Source: Monosporascus cannonballus (lineage: Eukaryota; Ascomycota; Sordariomycetes; Xylariales). Taken from it: a stretch of 64,000 nucleotides of DNA. Within the stretch, counting starts at the first letter, position 1. The number at the start of each line of letters is the position of its first letter. The notes under the pieces were generated by a model that did not search any database, was not told the origin of the DNA, and worked only from the letters and a program-made list of their open reading frames with translations. Both the position numbers and the translations under genes were made by a program. The DNA is taken from the NCBI GenBank assembly GCA_004154925.1, contig QJNS01000128.1, forward strand, positions 124,001-188,000, read 5' to 3'. This document shows, one piece after another, positions 60,571-64,000 of the stretch.

Positions 60571-63500
60571 TAATATCAGTCTGTATAATTTGAATTTAAC
60601 ATATAATAAACTTTGCAATCGATATATATTATAAGCTGTTTTTCATAATGTTATTAAATATTAAGTAATATTTCTAAATTATTATATCTATTTTTAATAT
60701 TAAAATTAATAAACTAATTTAACTTCAACCGAAAATGAAAGATTTAAAAGACTATACTTAATAATTTACGGAATATATCAAAAGGCTTTTAATATAAATT
60801 AATATTTTGAAACGTATAATAATAAACTCTTAATATAAAAACAAAAATATTTATAACATTTTATAATTTAAGTAAAAATGTGTGTTAAAATTCAAAGTTT
60901 AAATACAATACTAAATTAACTTTTGCTATTAAAACTCTGTTTTCTAATAAAGAATTTGAATCGATTCGAGTTTGTTCAAAGAAAATATATAGAAAAAAAA
61001 GAAAATTAAAAAGAAAAAATGATTTAAAAACTTTTTTCAATTAACTTAATTTTAACATTCAAATTGAACTTGCTTTCAAAATATAAAAGAACAACATATT
61101 GTTACGAATTATGTTTTATAATTATAATAAAGAAATGTAATTTCGAAATATGTAATTATTTTGGAATATTGGATAATTAATCGAAACAAATTTATCGACA
61201 ATAATATAAACCTACTTCATATATTTTATAAAACATGAAAATAAAGTAAAAATCGATTTTGAATTATTTCGTTTACCTATATGAAATATATATATTTTAA
61301 AAACTGATAGATTTGAAAACAAATAATATATACATTATATATAAATGTATATTATATTACATAAAGGCTATAATTAGATTAAGCGAAATAATAAAACGCC
61401 TTTGTTATATATAATACAATATTAAGATTTAGGTATTTATACATAATTTACCATAAATATAGAAATTGAAGTAAATGTTTTAATTGTGATAAAAGAAATT
61501 TTTAAAAAGATATTTAGGAGAAATGTTAAACACAAAGGAATAAAATTCTTATTTAAAAAACCCTTAATTAATATAAATAAAGGATTATTTAATAAAGATA
61601 AATAATTAACTAATCGAATATAAGCTGAACAGAGGTAAACTTGATTACGATAAAAATACAACAAAAGGTACGTAGAAGTTAAAGATTAATTTAAAGGTAT
61701 TCTTAAAAAATAACACATTTTAAGAGACGAGTTAAGAAATATTAAAAAAAGTAAAAACACAGTTATTTTAAAACACAATGCTAATACGGCAAAATATACG
61801 TTATATATTTTAGACGATGAAAAGAGCTTATATTCAACAATAGAAAAGGTTTATTTACTAATATATTATATATATGTATATAGAAAGAGGGATGTTTTTA
61901 ATTAAAACAGAAATTTAAAATACATAGACCATATTATCAATATTTACAAATTACTATTTTATTAGACCAAAGTTTTGAACGAAACGTTTAATAAGATTAA
62001 TTTAAAAAAAGATTTTAAAAAGGTTTCATTTTTATAATTAAAAAAGTTCGAAATGTGTAAAACACTTAATTTAATATAAGGTAAAAAGATGATATTAAAA
62101 AGTTGTTATAAATTGTAAAAAAATAAAAGGTTATTAAAATGAAGTTTTGAATTTGTATTAAAGAGTATAAAATACTAATAATAAATTAATAGAGTGAAAT
62201 CACAAATTATAAATAAATACATATATTATATACAAATATACTATTATAAAATACACAATTATTACAATAAATATGATAGTTTAATATGTTATATATAAAA
62301 AAGGAATATCATTTACTAAATTCCGATAAGATTTAAAAACCTTATATAAGAAAGAAAAAATGTGAAAATCTAAGGAATTAAAAAAATTAAAGCGTATTTC
62401 AACATAATTATAAAAACCGTTAATATTTTTACTGTTTTAGAAGTACAGATCCAAATATTTTCATATACGGTTTTGATAAATACTTATATTTTAAACGAAA
62501 ATTAAATATTATTAAGTATTATTAATACATTCAAATTTTATAAAGTAATAAATACGAGAATTTAAACTTTCATTTGTAATAAGTGATAAAGTAAAAGTAA
62601 AATAAAGTATTTCAAAATATTTATTTAAATATAATATTAAACACCTAATGTCGGCATTATATTATATATAATTTGCCTAATAATGTTCGTACAAATACAA
62701 ATATATTCATATCACACTCCAATCGAAAAAAGATTTTGTTAAATACAATATATTTTATAATTTATAAATAAACGAAATATTAAAAATTAAATGTTGAAAG
62801 AATACAATATCTTACTATTACTAAAATGAAGTTTAACTACTTAAATAGTAATATATAATAGAATAGCCAAGAAGCAACAATTTTAATTCATATATTAAAA
62901 CATTATTATAAATATAAATAACTTCAGAAAATGGCTTAATGTAAAACTATTAAAATATATAAAACAACATTATGAAAAGATTATTTAAAAAAAGGTTTAA
63001 TAACGAAATATTACTTTACTAATTGATTTAATAAAATAAATGACGTATTTCTAGAATTATGTGAAACTCTAATTAGAAAAATAATTAATTTAATTCTGGA
63101 TATTATGCGTAAACTGTTTTACATTTTTGAATTTTAAAAATATAAAATAACATGATTTATAAGTAATTATTAATTCTGAAACAATAGAATTAATAAATTT
63201 TAAGTGTTTTTCTTTTAAATATTTGGAAATGGAATTAAACTGTATAAAGTTAAATAATATATAATGTTTACTTTCAAAAATATGTACAACTTTAAAACGA
63301 AATACCAATTATTTAAATATTTAATTTTAGTAAAAGAATTTATAGTAATAATGATAACAAGATAAGGGATAATACATTATGCGTTATCAAAATATATTAA
63401 TAATTTTGTTATTTATTATTTCGACCATGTTTTTATTCTTTTGAAAACTAGAAATGATACATATAATATTTTTATAAATCTATTGAACTTTTATCAAATA

Positions 63501-64000
63501 CCACAATATTAATTAACGTTAAAAGGAATTAATTTTAGATATAATACACAAAATCTCTATAATATAATACTATAATCAAGTATATTAAAATATATATTAA
63601 AAATCATTAAAATTATAAATGAATTCATGCTAATTATTATAAAGATTTTAAATGAAACTTTAATATAAATATAATATACTTAATCAATTTTATTAAATAA
63701 ACTTTATAAAGAGCCAAAGCGCTTTACAGAATTAAAAACAGGATTATTAATAACTAAATATTAATTCTATACGATTTAATGCAATATATTACATCATAAT
63801 TCCATATTTAGAATAATATGATTAATATTATAATTAAATGGAAGACAGTTAAAACAAACTATAACTTATTACATGTTTATCTCAATTAAAAAACAGCATT
63901 TAATTATAACACTTTAAATAGTAATTTAAAATTGAGTTAAATTTTTTCGAAATTGCAAATACCTTTTAAAAGGTTTTATTAAATTAAGGATTTTTAAGAT
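60571..64000. other. AT-rich RIP-degraded DNA to the end of the window
   Basis: No gene, RNA, telomere repeat or recognisable mobile element. Open frames 61437-61664 and 63090-63308 (both minus) are explained by composition. Confidence 0.5.

Noticed and set aside
28000..64000. Many 60-90-codon Lys/Ile/Asn/Phe-rich open frames
   Set aside because: Expected from AT-rich composition and stop-codon chance; no conserved motif, and most overlap decayed repeats.
27245..64000. Centromere or subtelomere
   Set aside because: The AT-rich repeat block would fit either, but there is no telomere repeat, satellite array or chromosome context in the window to decide.

Overview
The window comes from a filamentous ascomycete fungus. 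The genes carry short GT..AG introns (43-117 nt), two encode Zn2Cys6 (fungal-type) regulators, and most of the sequence is retrotransposon wreckage with the changes left by repeat-induced point mutation (RIP): CpA->TpA, His->Tyr, Cys->Tyr and Asp->Asn at conserved sites. I cannot name the genus. The sequence is two-speed. A gene-bearing segment of roughly balanced base composition (1 to about 10,600) switches abruptly to very AT-rich DNA that runs to the end of the window. One further gene island lies inside the AT-rich part (24,569-27,244).

Gene segment, left to right: a PEX11-like peroxisome protein (+; its 5' exon is unresolved), a short-chain dehydrogenase/reductase (+, 3 exons, 325 aa), a FAD monooxygenase resembling the PaxM-type epoxidase/hydroxylase branch (+, 4 exons, 447 aa) and a Zn2Cys6 regulator (-, 4 exons, 635 aa). 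The two redox enzymes, the regulator and paired CGG half-sites upstream of the monooxygenase suggest a small specialised-metabolism locus or the edge of one. No backbone enzyme (PKS, NRPS, terpene cyclase, prenyltransferase) is visible. The dehydrogenase is bracketed by an inverted pair of ~140-185 bp repeats.

AT-rich part: a complete but dead chromodomain-type Ty3/Gypsy element on the minus strand (11,378-18,084, 388-bp LTRs). Then come AT-rich debris with a four-copy ~200-bp repeat family (C), a nearly unmutated 202-bp solo LTR with GTTAT target duplications, and an LTR that stops exactly at the edge of the gene island. The island holds one intact Zn2Cys6 regulator (4 exons, about 688 aa). 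Its right edge is the first base of another LTR. Beyond it I read two collinear, badly decayed copies of a ~9-9.5 kb LTR element of unknown type (family B: 27,245-37,220 and 39,665-55,330). These carry nested insertions: a 417-bp solo LTR (TTAAA duplication), a 386-bp LTR-like insert, and a 6,090-bp Ty1/Copia element (45,030-51,119, 207-bp LTRs, GTATA duplication) that itself sits inside a family-C repeat. The last 8.7 kb is almost featureless except for a sparsely mutated coding relic (56,712-56,908), a tiny 124-bp TG..CA element with AATAT duplications, a fourth family-C copy and a decayed LTR.

No rRNA, tRNA, telomere repeat or CRISPR array is supported. The strongest candidates for novelty are the intact regulator with LTRs at both edges inside RIP-destroyed DNA, the ~9 kb family-B element, the 124-bp element, and the inverted repeats around the dehydrogenase.
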